NCBI GenBank assembly: GCA_052067355.1
Contig: JBQHQH010000003.1
Location: 62,001 to 126,000, forward strand
Length of the DNA: 64,000 nt
Origin: CABMKH01 sp040797625
GTDB taxonomy: Bacteria > Bacillota > Clostridia > Tissierellales > Tissierellaceae
Reading direction: 5' to 3'
Under the pieces are notes generated by a model that saw nothing but the letters and a program-made list of their open reading frames with translations, was not told where the DNA came from and did not search any database. Made by a program: the position numbers and the translations under genes. Positions 52,029 through 60,750 of the stretch are shown piece after piece; position 1 is the stretch's first letter, and each line of letters begins with the position of its first letter.

Positions 52029-52592
52029 ATGTTATATATAAAGTTATTCTATGAGTTTTTTAAAATAGGCTTATTTACAATAGGAGGGGGATTAGTTACA
52101 ATACCTCTATTAAAGGATTTAGCTGAGAGGACTAATTGGTATGATGTTTCATTTATTACTGAGATGTTAGCTGTATCTGAGTCTACTCCAGGTCCAATAG
52201 GACTAAATATGGCAACATATGTTGGTTATGAAGTTGCAGGAGTTTTAGGGGGAATAATTTCTACAGTTGCTGAAATTATACCATCCATAATAATAGTATC
52301 ATTGGTATCTGTTTTTTTTATTAATTTCAGAGAAAACAAGAATATTCAATATGCCTTACAAAGTATTAGGGCAACTGTGACGGCACTAATTGCAGTAGTA
52401 GGAGTTGAGATGTTTAAGATATCAGTAATCGGTGGACAATCAGTAGCTATTGATGACATGATGAGAAGTATAAATTTTGTAAAACTTTTATTATTTATGG
52501 CTGTTCTCTATTTATCAAGAAAATATAATAAGCATCCAATTTTCTATATATGTATATCAGGACTCATAGGCGTAATTTTTAGTCTAAATTAA
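52029..52592 (+). CDS. Chromate transporter family protein, C-type half
   Basis: A 187-aa partner of the preceding gene: FFKIGLFTIGGGLVTIPLLK and AVSESTPGPIGLNMATYVGY are the ChrA motifs of the second half, with five to six helices. Together the two proteins equal one long-chain ChrA. After its TAA the frame stays open for 24 more codons (to 52667), ending in a peptide-like GFHLEFIEPGYIDEIL; this may be a relic of another gene. Confidence 0.92.
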   Translation: MLYIKLFYEFFKIGLFTIGGGLVTIPLLKDLAERTNWYDVSFITEMLAVSESTPGPIGLNMATYVGYEVAGVLGGIISTVAEIIPSIIIVSLVSVFFINFRENKNIQYALQSIRATVTALIAVVGVEMFKISVIGGQSVAIDDMMRSINFVKLLLFMAVLYLSRKYNKHPIFYICISGLIGVIFSLN

Positions 52593-52691
52593 GGATATAG
52601 TATTAGACTACCTAAGGGTTTTCATCTGGAATTTATTGAACCTGGTTATATAGATGAAATATTATAATATTGTCAAGGGATTATAAATAGA

Positions 52692-52728
52692 GAATAGTCC
52701 AATGATTTTAAAAGCATTGGACTATTTT
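52692..52728. terminator. Bidirectional terminator between chrA and kdgK
   Basis: AATAGTCCAATG and CATTGGACTATT form a perfect 12-bp stem between converging genes, with an A/T-rich flank on the plus-strand 3' side. Confidence 0.75.
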
Positions 52729-52741
52729 AAAGTTCATGAAC

Positions 52742-53764
52742 TTATCTTTGAACTCTACCAGAAGCATCTCCTCTTAGTAGATTTTCAACCTCAGGTATTG
52801 TTACCATATTAAGATCTCCATGGATTGTATGTTTTAATGCAGATGCAGCTACACCAAACTCTAAGGCATCTTTAAAATCTTTTCCTTCTAACAATCCATA
52901 TATAACTCCTGATGCAAAGGAATCACCACCACCAACCCTATCTACAATTCTAATATCATATTTTTTAGAATGATAGAACTCCTTACCATCATATGCACAA
53001 GCCGACCAACCATTGTCAGAAGCAGAATAGGATTCTCTTAAAGAGCTGATTATGTATTTAAACCCAAATTTATCTTTCATTTGTTTAAATATATCTTTAT
53101 ATCCTGCTAATTCCAATTCTCCAGAAGTTACATCTGTTTTGCCTGGCTTAAATCCAAGAGTCAAATGAGCATCTTCTTCATTGCCAATACATACATCTAC
53201 ATATTGCATTAACTCAGTCATTATCCTTTGAGCTTTTTCTGGAGACCATAGATTTTTTCTATAGTTTAAGTCTACGGATACAGTGACATTATGTTTTTTG
53301 GCAGTTTTCAGTGCTTCTCTTGTAAGTATAGCGGCTTTATCGCTTAATGCAGGAGTTATTCCAGAAAAATGGAACCAGTCAGCATCTCTAAAGATTTCAT
53401 CAAAATCAAAATCTGATATATCAGCTTCGGATATTGCAGAATTAGCTCTATCATAGATAACCTTTGATGGTCTCATGGAAGCACCAGTTTCTAAGTAATA
53501 AATACCAACCCTATTTCCGCCTCTTACAATATAATCAGTATTTACACCAAATTTTCTTAAGTTATTTATAGCAGCTTGGCCAATATCATTTACTGGCAAT
53601 TTAGATACAAAATATGTATCATATCCATAATTGGCAAGAGATACTGCTACATTGGCCTCTCCACCACCATAGACTATATCGAAAGAATTAGCCTGCACGA
53701 ATCTCTCATATCTAGGAGTTGAAAGCCTTAACATTATTTCTCCTAAAGTTATAACTTTTTTCAT
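52742..53764 (-). CDS. kdgK: 2-Keto-3-deoxygluconate kinase (PfkB family)
   Basis: A 340-aa sugar kinase that phosphorylates KDG to KDPG. PfkB signatures are GGGEANVAVSLANYG at the N-terminus and DRVGGGDSFASGVIYGLLEG (anion hole and catalytic Asp) near the C-terminus; SVDLNYRKNLWSPEKA is typical of KdgK. GGAGG precedes the ATG. It lies 24 bases after kdgA on the same strand, so the two form an operon giving KDG to pyruvate and glyceraldehyde-3-phosphate. Confidence 0.93.
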   Translation of the reverse strand: MKKVITLGEIMLRLSTPRYERFVQANSFDIVYGGGEANVAVSLANYGYDTYFVSKLPVNDIGQAAINNLRKFGVNTDYIVRGGNRVGIYYLETGASMRPSKVIYDRANSAISEADISDFDFDEIFRDADWFHFSGITPALSDKAAILTREALKTAKKHNVTVSVDLNYRKNLWSPEKAQRIMTELMQYVDVCIGNEEDAHLTLGFKPGKTDVTSGELELAGYKDIFKQMKDKFGFKYIISSLRESYSASDNGWSACAYDGKEFYHSKKYDIRIVDRVGGGDSFASGVIYGLLEGKDFKDALEFGVAASALKHTIHGDLNMVTIPEVENLLRGDASGRVQR

Positions 53765-53788
53765 ACCTAATAACCTCCAAATAAGATA

Positions 53789-54421
53789 TTATTGATTGTT
53801 CTTGACTTCTTTTACTTTTTGAACAAATTGTCTAGCAGTATTAGTCATATCTTCACTAGATCCTTTTGTAAGATTTCCACCTACTCCTACTGCTATACAT
53901 CCATTTTCAATCCATTGGTCAACATTATCTAAGCTTACACCACCAGTCGGCATTAATACTGCTTGTGGTAAAGGACCTTTAATTGCCTTAATAATATTTG
54001 GACCAAAAGCACTACCTGGGAATATTTTGATTATATCTGCTCCAGCTTCCATAGCTGTAATCATTTCTGTAATAGTCATACATCCAGGCATATAAGGTAT
54101 TTGATACCTATTGCATAATTTAGCAGTTTCTAAGTTAAAAGCAGGACTCACTATATATTTGGCACCAGCTAATATAGCTGTTCTTGCGGTTTCACTGTCT
54201 AGAACTGTGCCAGCACCTACTAATAACCTGTTACCAAATTCTCTTGTTAAATCTTCAATGACTTTTTGTGCTCCAGGAACTGTAAAAGTGATTTCTATGG
54301 AGTCTATCCCACCTGCCATACAAGCTAAAGCAATTTTTTTAGCTTTTTCAGTGTTTTCTGCCCTAACTACGGCTACTATACCTACTTTTTCAATTCTCTG
54401 AAGGATTTCATGTTTCTTCAT
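53789..54421 (-). CDS. kdgA: KDPG/KHG aldolase
   Basis: A 210-aa class I aldolase (Eda family) that splits KDPG into pyruvate and glyceraldehyde-3-phosphate. Visible are GIVAVVRAE, DSIEITFTVPGA with the catalytic Glu, VGAGTVLDSE, YIVSPAFN, the Schiff-base Lys in ADIIKIFPGSAFGP, and LMPTGGVSLDN. AAGGAG lies 12-15 bases before the ATG. Its promoter region carries the operator module shared with uxaB. Confidence 0.95.
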   Translation of the reverse strand: MKKHEILQRIEKVGIVAVVRAENTEKAKKIALACMAGGIDSIEITFTVPGAQKVIEDLTREFGNRLLVGAGTVLDSETARTAILAGAKYIVSPAFNLETAKLCNRYQIPYMPGCMTITEMITAMEAGADIIKIFPGSAFGPNIIKAIKGPLPQAVLMPTGGVSLDNVDQWIENGCIAVGVGGNLTKGSSEDMTNTARQFVQKVKEVKNNQ

Positions 54422-54445
54422 TTCAAGATATCACTCCTTGTAATT

Positions 54446-54519
54446 TCGCATAATGAAACGATGATTTGTATTATGAAACTGATTATTTTCATTATAGCTA
54501 AGAATGAAAACAATTGCAA
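54446..54519 (-). promoter_or_regulatory. kdgA promoter and operator module
   Basis: On the minus strand: TTGCAA (54514-54519), 17-base spacer beginning TTGTTTTCATTC, TATAAT (54491-54496), then TTCATAATACAAATCA and CGTTTCATTATGCGA (54446-54479). The downstream element matches the uxaB promoter region in 27 of 32 positions, and holds two GTTTCAT(A/T)AT half-sites 20 bases apart. The IclR protein at 54628 is the likely ligand. Confidence 0.75.
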
Positions 54520-54568
54520 GGGCATTTTAAAATAATTTGATTATTTAACAAAGAGTTGAATTATATGC

Positions 54569-54574
54569 TATAAT
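54569..54574 (+). promoter_or_regulatory. Possible -10 element of the iclR-type gene
   Basis: TATAAT stands 53 bases before the ATG of the regulator; the -35 region (TAACAA at 17-base spacing) is poor. Confidence 0.35.
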
Positions 54575-54627
54575 TTAATAAAATTGATATAAATTTTTGA
54601 AGTATAACTATGATAGGGGTGGGATAA

Positions 54628-55389
54628 ATGATAGAAGTAGTTCAATCTGTTGATAGGGCGTTATCCATTTTAGAATTGATATCTAATTATGACGAAGGGT
54701 TGGGTATTACGGAAATAAGTGAGAAAACAGACTTACATAAAAGTACTGTTCATAGGCTTTTAGGGACTTTAATATATAAGGGGTTTGTAGTTCAAGATGA
54801 AATAACAAATAAATATCGAATATCTTTAAAGTTATATGAATTAGGTACAAAGAGAATTGGAGATTTAGATATATTAAAGGCTTCAAGGCATCATACTAAG
54901 GGATTGATGGAAGAGGTAAATGAAGTTGTACATTTAGTAATTAGAGATAAGAATGATATAATATATATTGATAAGGTAGAAGCAGATAATACAATACGTA
55001 TGGCTTCTAATATAGGTAAGAGATCACCATTATATTGTACTTCTGTAGGTAAGGCTATATTAGCTTTTTCTGATGAAAAGGAAGTAGAGAAAGTATGGAA
55101 GAGTAGCAATGTTCAAAAATTAACTCCAAATACTATTACAGATTTTGAATTGTTTAAAGAAGAGTTAAAGAAAGTCAGAGAACAGGGATATGCAGAAGAT
55201 GATGAAGAAAATGAAATAGGAGTTAGGTGTATAGGGTCTCCTGTATTCAACTTTCATGGAGAAGTGGAAGGAGCTATTAGTATTTCTGGACCTACTATTA
55301 GAGTTACAAAGGATAAGGTGGAAAAAGTAGCTGAAGCAGTGAAGAGGTATGCAGATTTAATATCAAGAGATCTTGGCTATAGAGGTTAA
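54628..55389 (+). CDS. IclR-family regulator, KdgR-like
   Basis: A 253-aa IclR regulator: N-terminal winged helix with VQSVDRALSILELISNY and ITEISEKTDLHKSTVHRLL, then the effector domain with RSPLYCTSVGKAILAF and DDEENEIGVRCIGSPVFN. It lies divergent to kdgA and upstream of uxaBA, as KdgR-type regulators usually do, and probably senses KDG. A GGGGTGGG site precedes the ATG. Confidence 0.93.
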   Translation: MIEVVQSVDRALSILELISNYDEGLGITEISEKTDLHKSTVHRLLGTLIYKGFVVQDEITNKYRISLKLYELGTKRIGDLDILKASRHHTKGLMEEVNEVVHLVIRDKNDIIYIDKVEADNTIRMASNIGKRSPLYCTSVGKAILAFSDEKEVEKVWKSSNVQKLTPNTITDFELFKEELKKVREQGYAEDDEENEIGVRCIGSPVFNFHGEVEGAISISGPTIRVTKDKVEKVAEAVKRYADLISRDLGYRG

Positions 55390-55437
55390 GTAATGTAAGT
55401 TAAAAAATATGATATTTAAAATAGTAAATTGTTTTTA

Positions 55438-55475
55438 GGGATTAATCTTTATAGATAGGGATTAGTCCTTTATTT
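55438..55475 (+). terminator. Probable terminator after the iclR-type gene
   Basis: GGATTAATC (55439-55447) pairs with GATTAGTCC (55460-55468), then TTTATTTTAT. Confidence 0.65.
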
Positions 55476-55630
55476 TATATTGAAAATAAAATTTTTATAC
55501 TTTAAATATTATAAAAAGGTTTTAGAATGGAGGGAGAATCTATTCGAAAATTATAAAAGGAATATAAAAATATTATGGGATATTTAAAACAAAACCAATA
55601 GATAGAATATAAAAATAATATAAAATATCC

Positions 55631-55704
55631 TTGCAATTGTTTTCCTTATGAATTATAATATGAAGCAAGATGTTCATAATACGAATCAGTGTTTCGTTAT
55701 ACGA
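55631..55704 (+). promoter_or_regulatory. uxaB promoter and operator module
   Basis: TTGCAA (55631-55636), 17-base spacer beginning TTGTTTTCCTTA, TATAAT (55654-55659), then TTCATAATACGAATCA and GTGTTTCGTTATACGA (55672-55704). Both core promoter and downstream element copy the kdgA module. From here to 55953 the leader is about 250 bases long and contains GACGAAACAATGAGACGAAA (55819-55838), perhaps a further site; nothing else is recognisable. Confidence 0.75.
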
Positions 55705-55953
55705 TACAAAATGCTTTGACTATTAATATGAACAAAAGGTATGTTAGGTGATAATTCATGTTAATAAAATCAGAAAGAAATTGAATGAAATTCAGCCATA
55801 TTAATTATTTCTTTAATGGACGAAACAATGAGACGAAAGAGAGAAGTAAGAATATTACCAAATTATTAATATATTTAAATTTAATATAGTATTAGTTCAG
55901 AAAAACATGAATTGATATTAAAAAATATTTTGTTTTAAGAAAGGTTGATATGT

Positions 55954-57405
55954 TTGAAACTAAATAGAGGATTATATAGGGAGTATAAAGAATATCCTGA
56001 GAGGTTCATTCAGTTTGGTGAAGGAAATTTTTTAAGAGCATTTGTTGATTGGATAATAGATAAAATGAATAAGGAAATGGATTTCAATAGTGGAGTATTA
56101 GTAATTCAACCTAGAAATAATAATAAAGTATATAAATTAAATGAACAAGATGGATTATGTACTGTTTTTCTTAATGGGATAGAAAAAGGAAAAGTAGTAA
56201 GAAATAAGGATATTATTAATTGTATTACAAGAGGTTTAAATACATATAAAGAGTATGATTTGTATTTAAAAGCAGCTGAGGATCCTAATATTCGATTTAT
56301 GATATCAAATACAACTGAAGCAGGAATAGTATTTAATGAAAATGATAGATTAGAAGATAGACCACAGAGGTCATTCCCGGGAAAATTAACAGCTTTTTTA
56401 TACCATAGATATAAAACTTTTAATGGAGATTCTACAAAAGGGCTATTGTTGTTGCCATGTGAATTAATAGAAAAAAATGGTGATACGTTGAAAGAAATAG
56501 TACTTAGAATTTCTAAGATGTGGAATCTAGAAGAAGGTTTTATTAATTGGATAAATGAAGCAAATATATTTTATAATACCCTTGTTGATAGAATAGTTCC
56601 TGGATATCCAAAGGAAAATATTTTAAAAATTCAAGAAGAATTAGGATATGAGGATGATTTTTTAGTAGAAGGAGAAATCTTTCATCTTTGGGTAATAGAA
56701 GGAACTAAAAAAATAAAGCAGGAGTTTCCGGCAGATAAGCTAGGATTAAATGTTCTGTTTGTAGATGATCTAACCCCATATCGTGAAAGAAAAGTGAGGA
56801 TATTGAATGGTGCACATACATCAATGGTTCCAGTAGCTTATTTATATGGTTTAGATACGGTGAGGGAAGCAACAGAACATAGGATTGTAGGTAAATATGT
56901 GAAATCAACGATATTTGATGAAATAATTCCTACTTTAGATTTACCTAAGGAAGAACTGATTGAATTTGCAGAAGATGTATTAGATAGATTTAAAAATCCA
57001 TTTATAAACCACTATTTAATAAGTATAGCTTTAAATTCTATGAGCAAATTTAAAACTAGAGTTTTACCATCTGTATTAGAATATAAAAAGAGAAAAGGTA
57101 AACTTCCAGAAAAATTAGTGTTCTCTTTTGCGTCTTTAATTTATTTTTATAAAGGTAGTAGGAATGGTGAAAAAATCAATCTCTCTGATGAAGTTGAGAT
57201 ACTTAGAACATATGAGAGACTTTGGAAAAATTATGATGGTTCTAAAGAATATTTAGAAAAAATTGTAGATACAATATTTGGTTTAGAAGATTTATGGGAA
57301 ATAGATTTAAATGATATAGATGGACTAAAAGAAAAAATTGTTTACTATTTAATGATAATAGAAAAAGAAGGAATAGAAAAAGCATTAGAGGAAGTGATTT
57401 TATGA
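55954..57405 (+). CDS. uxaB: Tagaturonate reductase
   Basis: A 483-aa polyol dehydrogenase of the mannitol-dehydrogenase family. RFIQFGEGNFLRAFVDWIID at the N-terminus is the UxaB/UxuB NAD site, followed by FMISNTTEAGIVF, LLLPCELIEKNG, DRIVPGYP and the catalytic KVRILNGAHTSMVPVAYLYG. It reduces tagaturonate to altronate. The TTG at 55954 lies nine bases after AAGAAAGG; the TTG at 55945 is too close to it. The stop overlaps the uxaA start (ATGA). Confidence 0.94.
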   Translation: MKLNRGLYREYKEYPERFIQFGEGNFLRAFVDWIIDKMNKEMDFNSGVLVIQPRNNNKVYKLNEQDGLCTVFLNGIEKGKVVRNKDIINCITRGLNTYKEYDLYLKAAEDPNIRFMISNTTEAGIVFNENDRLEDRPQRSFPGKLTAFLYHRYKTFNGDSTKGLLLLPCELIEKNGDTLKEIVLRISKMWNLEEGFINWINEANIFYNTLVDRIVPGYPKENILKIQEELGYEDDFLVEGEIFHLWVIEGTKKIKQEFPADKLGLNVLFVDDLTPYRERKVRILNGAHTSMVPVAYLYGLDTVREATEHRIVGKYVKSTIFDEIIPTLDLPKEELIEFAEDVLDRFKNPFINHYLISIALNSMSKFKTRVLPSVLEYKKRKGKLPEKLVFSFASLIYFYKGSRNGEKINLSDEVEILRTYERLWKNYDGSKEYLEKIVDTIFGLEDLWEIDLNDIDGLKEKIVYYLMIIEKEGIEKALEEVIL

Positions 57406-58889
57406 AAAAATATATAAGAATAAACTCTAATGATAATGTCCTAATTGCGCTAGCAGATTTAAAAGCAGGACAATTTATTGAAGATAAGGATAATAGATTA
57501 ACTCTAAAAGATGATGTACAATTTGGTCATAAAATATCCACTGAAAACATTTTAAAAGGAGAAAACATAATAAGATATGGATATCCAATTGGTCGTGCTA
57601 CAGAAGATATTAAGCAGGGACAATGGGTTCACTCTCATAATATTAAGACAAATTTGCTGGGGACTATAGAGTATGAATATTGTCCTAAATTAACTAGGAA
57701 AGAAAAGAAAGATGGACCTATTATCTTTCAAGGTTTTAGAAGAAAAAATGGTGATGTAGGTATTAGAAATGAATTATGGATAGTTCCTACAGTAGGATGC
57801 ATAAATGGAATTGCTGATTTAATTGTTACCAAATTTAAAGAAGAAGTAAATTTTAAAAATATCGATAATATACATGTCTACAAACATAATTATGGATGTT
57901 CTCAGTTAGGTGATGACCACAAAAACACTAGAACAATTTTAGCAGATATAGTCAAACATCCTAATGCAGGTGGGGTCTTAGTATTGGGATTAGGCTGTGA
58001 AAATAATACCATAGATAAATTTAAAATTGCTTTAGGGGAGTATGATTCAAATAGAACTAAGTTTTTAATAACTCAGAAGGTTGGAAATGAGGTAGAAGAA
58101 GGAGTTAAACTTTTAAAAGAGCTTTATGAAGTTATGAAAGATGATAGAAGAGAAGAAATACCAATATCTGAACTTAAAATAGGATTAAAATGTGGTGGTT
58201 CTGATGGCTTATCAGGTATTACAGCGAATCCACTCCTTGGTGAATTTTCGGACTATCTAATTTCTCGTGGTGGGACAACAGTATTGACAGAAGTTCCGGA
58301 AATGTTTGGGGCAGAGACTATATTGATGAATAGGGCAGAATCTATAGACGTCTTTGAAGATATAGTTAAATTAATAAATGATTTTAAGGAATATTTTTTA
58401 GAACATGGACAACCTATTTATGAAAATCCTTCTCCAGGAAATAAAGAAGGTGGGATTACTACATTGGAAGAAAAGTCTTTAGGATGTATTCAAAAAGGTG
58501 GAAGTTCAATTGTAATAGATGTATTAAAATATGGAGAAATCATTAAGAAAAAAGGATTGAATTTGTTAAATTCTCCAGGTAATGATTTAGTAGCTTCTAC
58601 AGCATTAGGTGCTTCTGGTTGTCATATGGTTTTGTTTACTACTGGTAGAGGGACACCTTTTGGTAGTTTTGTACCTACTATGAAAATATCTACCAACAGT
58701 ATTCTTTATAAACTAAAGCCACATTGGATTGATTTTAATGCTGGTGAACTGTTAGAAGGAAAATCCATGGAAGATCTATCCAATGAAATTACTAATTATG
58801 TAGTAGAAGTAGCTAGTGGGAAATATGTAAGTAATGAAAGGAGTGATTTTAGAGAGATTACTATTTTTAAAACAGGTGTAACATTATAG
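57402..58889 (+). CDS. uxaA: Altronate dehydratase
   Basis: A 495-aa full-length UxaA that converts altronate to KDG. The N-terminal SAF domain (residues 1-90) has DNVLIALADLKAGQ and HKISTENILKGENI with the conserved His; the C-terminal Fe/Mn-dependent part has GFRRKNGDVGIRNELWIVPT, HNYGCSQLGDDH, GLKCGGSDGLSGITANPL, ETILMNRA and GRGTPFGSFVPTMKIS. The length corresponds to UxaA with both domains, not to the split forms. Confidence 0.96.
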   Translation: MKKYIRINSNDNVLIALADLKAGQFIEDKDNRLTLKDDVQFGHKISTENILKGENIIRYGYPIGRATEDIKQGQWVHSHNIKTNLLGTIEYEYCPKLTRKEKKDGPIIFQGFRRKNGDVGIRNELWIVPTVGCINGIADLIVTKFKEEVNFKNIDNIHVYKHNYGCSQLGDDHKNTRTILADIVKHPNAGGVLVLGLGCENNTIDKFKIALGEYDSNRTKFLITQKVGNEVEEGVKLLKELYEVMKDDRREEIPISELKIGLKCGGSDGLSGITANPLLGEFSDYLISRGGTTVLTEVPEMFGAETILMNRAESIDVFEDIVKLINDFKEYFLEHGQPIYENPSPGNKEGGITTLEEKSLGCIQKGGSSIVIDVLKYGEIIKKKGLNLLNSPGNDLVASTALGASGCHMVLFTTGRGTPFGSFVPTMKISTNSILYKLKPHWIDFNAGELLEGKSMEDLSNEITNYVVEVASGKYVSNERSDFREITIFKTGVTL

Positions 58890-58935
58890 TAAATTAGAAT
58901 TAGTTTTGTGTTAAAAAATGATTTTATAAAGTTAA

Positions 58936-58962
58936 TATGAAACATTAGTATAATGTTTTATA
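58936..58962 (+). promoter_or_regulatory. Possible KdgR-like palindrome upstream of uxaC
   Basis: ATATGAAACATTAGTATAAT followed by GTTTTAT reads as an imperfect palindrome of the ATGAAACAT...ATGTTTTAT type, about 100 bases before uxaC. It shares GAAAC half-sites with the kdgA/uxaB operators but not their spacing. Confidence 0.35.
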
Positions 58963-59057
58963 AAATTACTTAGAATTGCATTAAATTTTGCCTTAATAGT
59001 AAGTGTTGGCTTTTTATTTAAGTTTACAGAGTGATCTAAAAGGATAGGAGGTATAAG

Positions 59058-60464
59058 ATGAAAAAGTTTATAGATGAAAATTTTTTATTAAAAAATGAAA
59101 CTGCAATAGATTTATATCATAATTATGCAAAGCATATGCCTATATTTGACTATCATTGTCATTTAAGTCCAAAGGATATTGCAGAAAATAAAAGTTTCAA
59201 AAATATAACAGAAATATGGCTAGGTGGCGATCATTATAAATGGAGAGCTATGCGTAGTAATGGGATAGAAGAAAAATATATAACAGGAAATGCCAGCGAT
59301 TATGAAAAGTTTAAAGCTTGGGTAAAAACAGTTCCCTACTGTTTAGGAAACCCATTATATCACTGGTCTCATCTTGAATTAAAAAGATATTTTGGTATAG
59401 ATTTAATAATAGATGAAGATACAGCTGATGAAATATGGGAAAAAACCAATGAGATGTTGTCTAAAAAAGACTTTACAACAAAAGAATTAATTAAAAAGTC
59501 TAATGTAAAGGTTCTCTGTACGACTGATGATGCTATAGATACTCTAGAATATCATAAGATTATTAGAGAAGATAAGGAATTTGATGTTAAAGTTATACCA
59601 GCTTTAAGACCAGATAAAGGAATAAATATTCAAAATGATGGTTTTATAGAGTGGGTAAATCAATTAGCAGAAGTTAGCAATAGGGAAATTTCAACTTATA
59701 GTGATTTTATTAAGGCTTTAAGGGATAGGGTAGACTTTTTTCATCAACAGGGCTGTAGATTGTCTGATCATGGGATAGATAAAATGTTTTTTGAAGAAGC
59801 AAGTGACGAAGAAATAAATAGAATCTTTAAAAAGGCAATGAATTGTGAGGTTTTAACTAATATAGAGATTAATAAATACAAAACTAAAGTAATGGTGGAT
59901 CTAGCTAAATTATATAATGATTTTGGTTGGACTATGCAACTACATATTGGAGCTTTAAGAAATAATAATTTAAAAATGTTTAAACAATTAGGCCCAGATA
60001 CAGGATATGACTCTATTGGAGATGAAAATATTGCTGAAGCATTATCAAGATTGTTAAATAAGATTGATAGTAGTAATCATTTACCTAAAACTATTTTATA
60101 CTGTTTGAATGCTAAGGATAACGATGTGTTAGCTACTATGGCTGGAAATTTTCAAGGAGGAGGTATTCCGGGGAAACTCCAATTTGGTACTGCATGGTGG
60201 TTCAATGATCAAAAAGATGGAATGGAAAAACAAATGATTTCTCTAGCAAATTTAAGTTTGTTTAGAAGATTTGTAGGTATGGTTACTGATTCTCGTAGCT
60301 TTTTATCTTATACTAGGCATGAATATTTTAGAAGAGTATTATGTAACCTAGTGGGGACTTGGACCGAAGAAGGTGAAGTACCTTATGATAAAGAGTTATT
60401 AGGTACTATGATACAAGAAATTTGCTATAGAAATGCAGTAAGATATTTTGAAATTGAAATATAA
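59058..60464 (+). CDS. uxaC: Glucuronate/galacturonate isomerase
   Basis: A 468-aa uronate isomerase that interconverts D-glucuronate with fructuronate and D-galacturonate with tagaturonate. The metal-binding HxH is His33/His35 in FDYHCHLSPKDI; GCRLSDHGIDKMFF, MQLHIGALRNNN, PGKLQFGTAWWFNDQ and GMVTDSRSFLSYTRHEYFRR follow. GGAGG precedes the ATG. With uxaB and uxaA but without uxuA/uxuB nearby, the window supports the galacturonate branch best. Confidence 0.96.
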   Translation: MKKFIDENFLLKNETAIDLYHNYAKHMPIFDYHCHLSPKDIAENKSFKNITEIWLGGDHYKWRAMRSNGIEEKYITGNASDYEKFKAWVKTVPYCLGNPLYHWSHLELKRYFGIDLIIDEDTADEIWEKTNEMLSKKDFTTKELIKKSNVKVLCTTDDAIDTLEYHKIIREDKEFDVKVIPALRPDKGINIQNDGFIEWVNQLAEVSNREISTYSDFIKALRDRVDFFHQQGCRLSDHGIDKMFFEEASDEEINRIFKKAMNCEVLTNIEINKYKTKVMVDLAKLYNDFGWTMQLHIGALRNNNLKMFKQLGPDTGYDSIGDENIAEALSRLLNKIDSSNHLPKTILYCLNAKDNDVLATMAGNFQGGGIPGKLQFGTAWWFNDQKDGMEKQMISLANLSLFRRFVGMVTDSRSFLSYTRHEYFRRVLCNLVGTWTEEGEVPYDKELLGTMIQEICYRNAVRYFEIEI

Positions 60465-60525
60465 CTATATTTAAATCCTATTATTTAGGAGTTTTATAGA
60501 GAAAATAAAATTTTATATTATTAAA

Positions 60526-60678
60526 ATGGTATATGAAGTTGAAATTTATGTAAATTTATTGATAGATGGAAGAAAAAAACGATTTCAGACTATGCTAGTT
60601 ACTAGAAAAGATGTCATTGTAAGTTTGATAGACAATTTTGAAGAATATATTTTAACTAGTAAATTTTGCTGGTCCTAG
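60526..60678 (+). CDS. Possible 50-aa small protein
   Basis: An open frame with balanced composition (VYEVEIYVNLLIDGRKK then an amphipathic VTRKDVIVSLIDNFEEYIL). No ribosome site is seen before the ATG and I recognise no family. It occupies the 290-base gap between uxaC and the MFS gene, where nothing else is visible. Treat as tentative. Confidence 0.25.
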   Translation: MVYEVEIYVNLLIDGRKKRFQTMLVTRKDVIVSLIDNFEEYILTSKFCWS

Positions 60679-60750
60679 GGATGGAAGAAAAACAAACCCT
60701 AATATTTAAATTTTATATATGATAGAAAGAGTATAAAGGGGATGAGAAAA

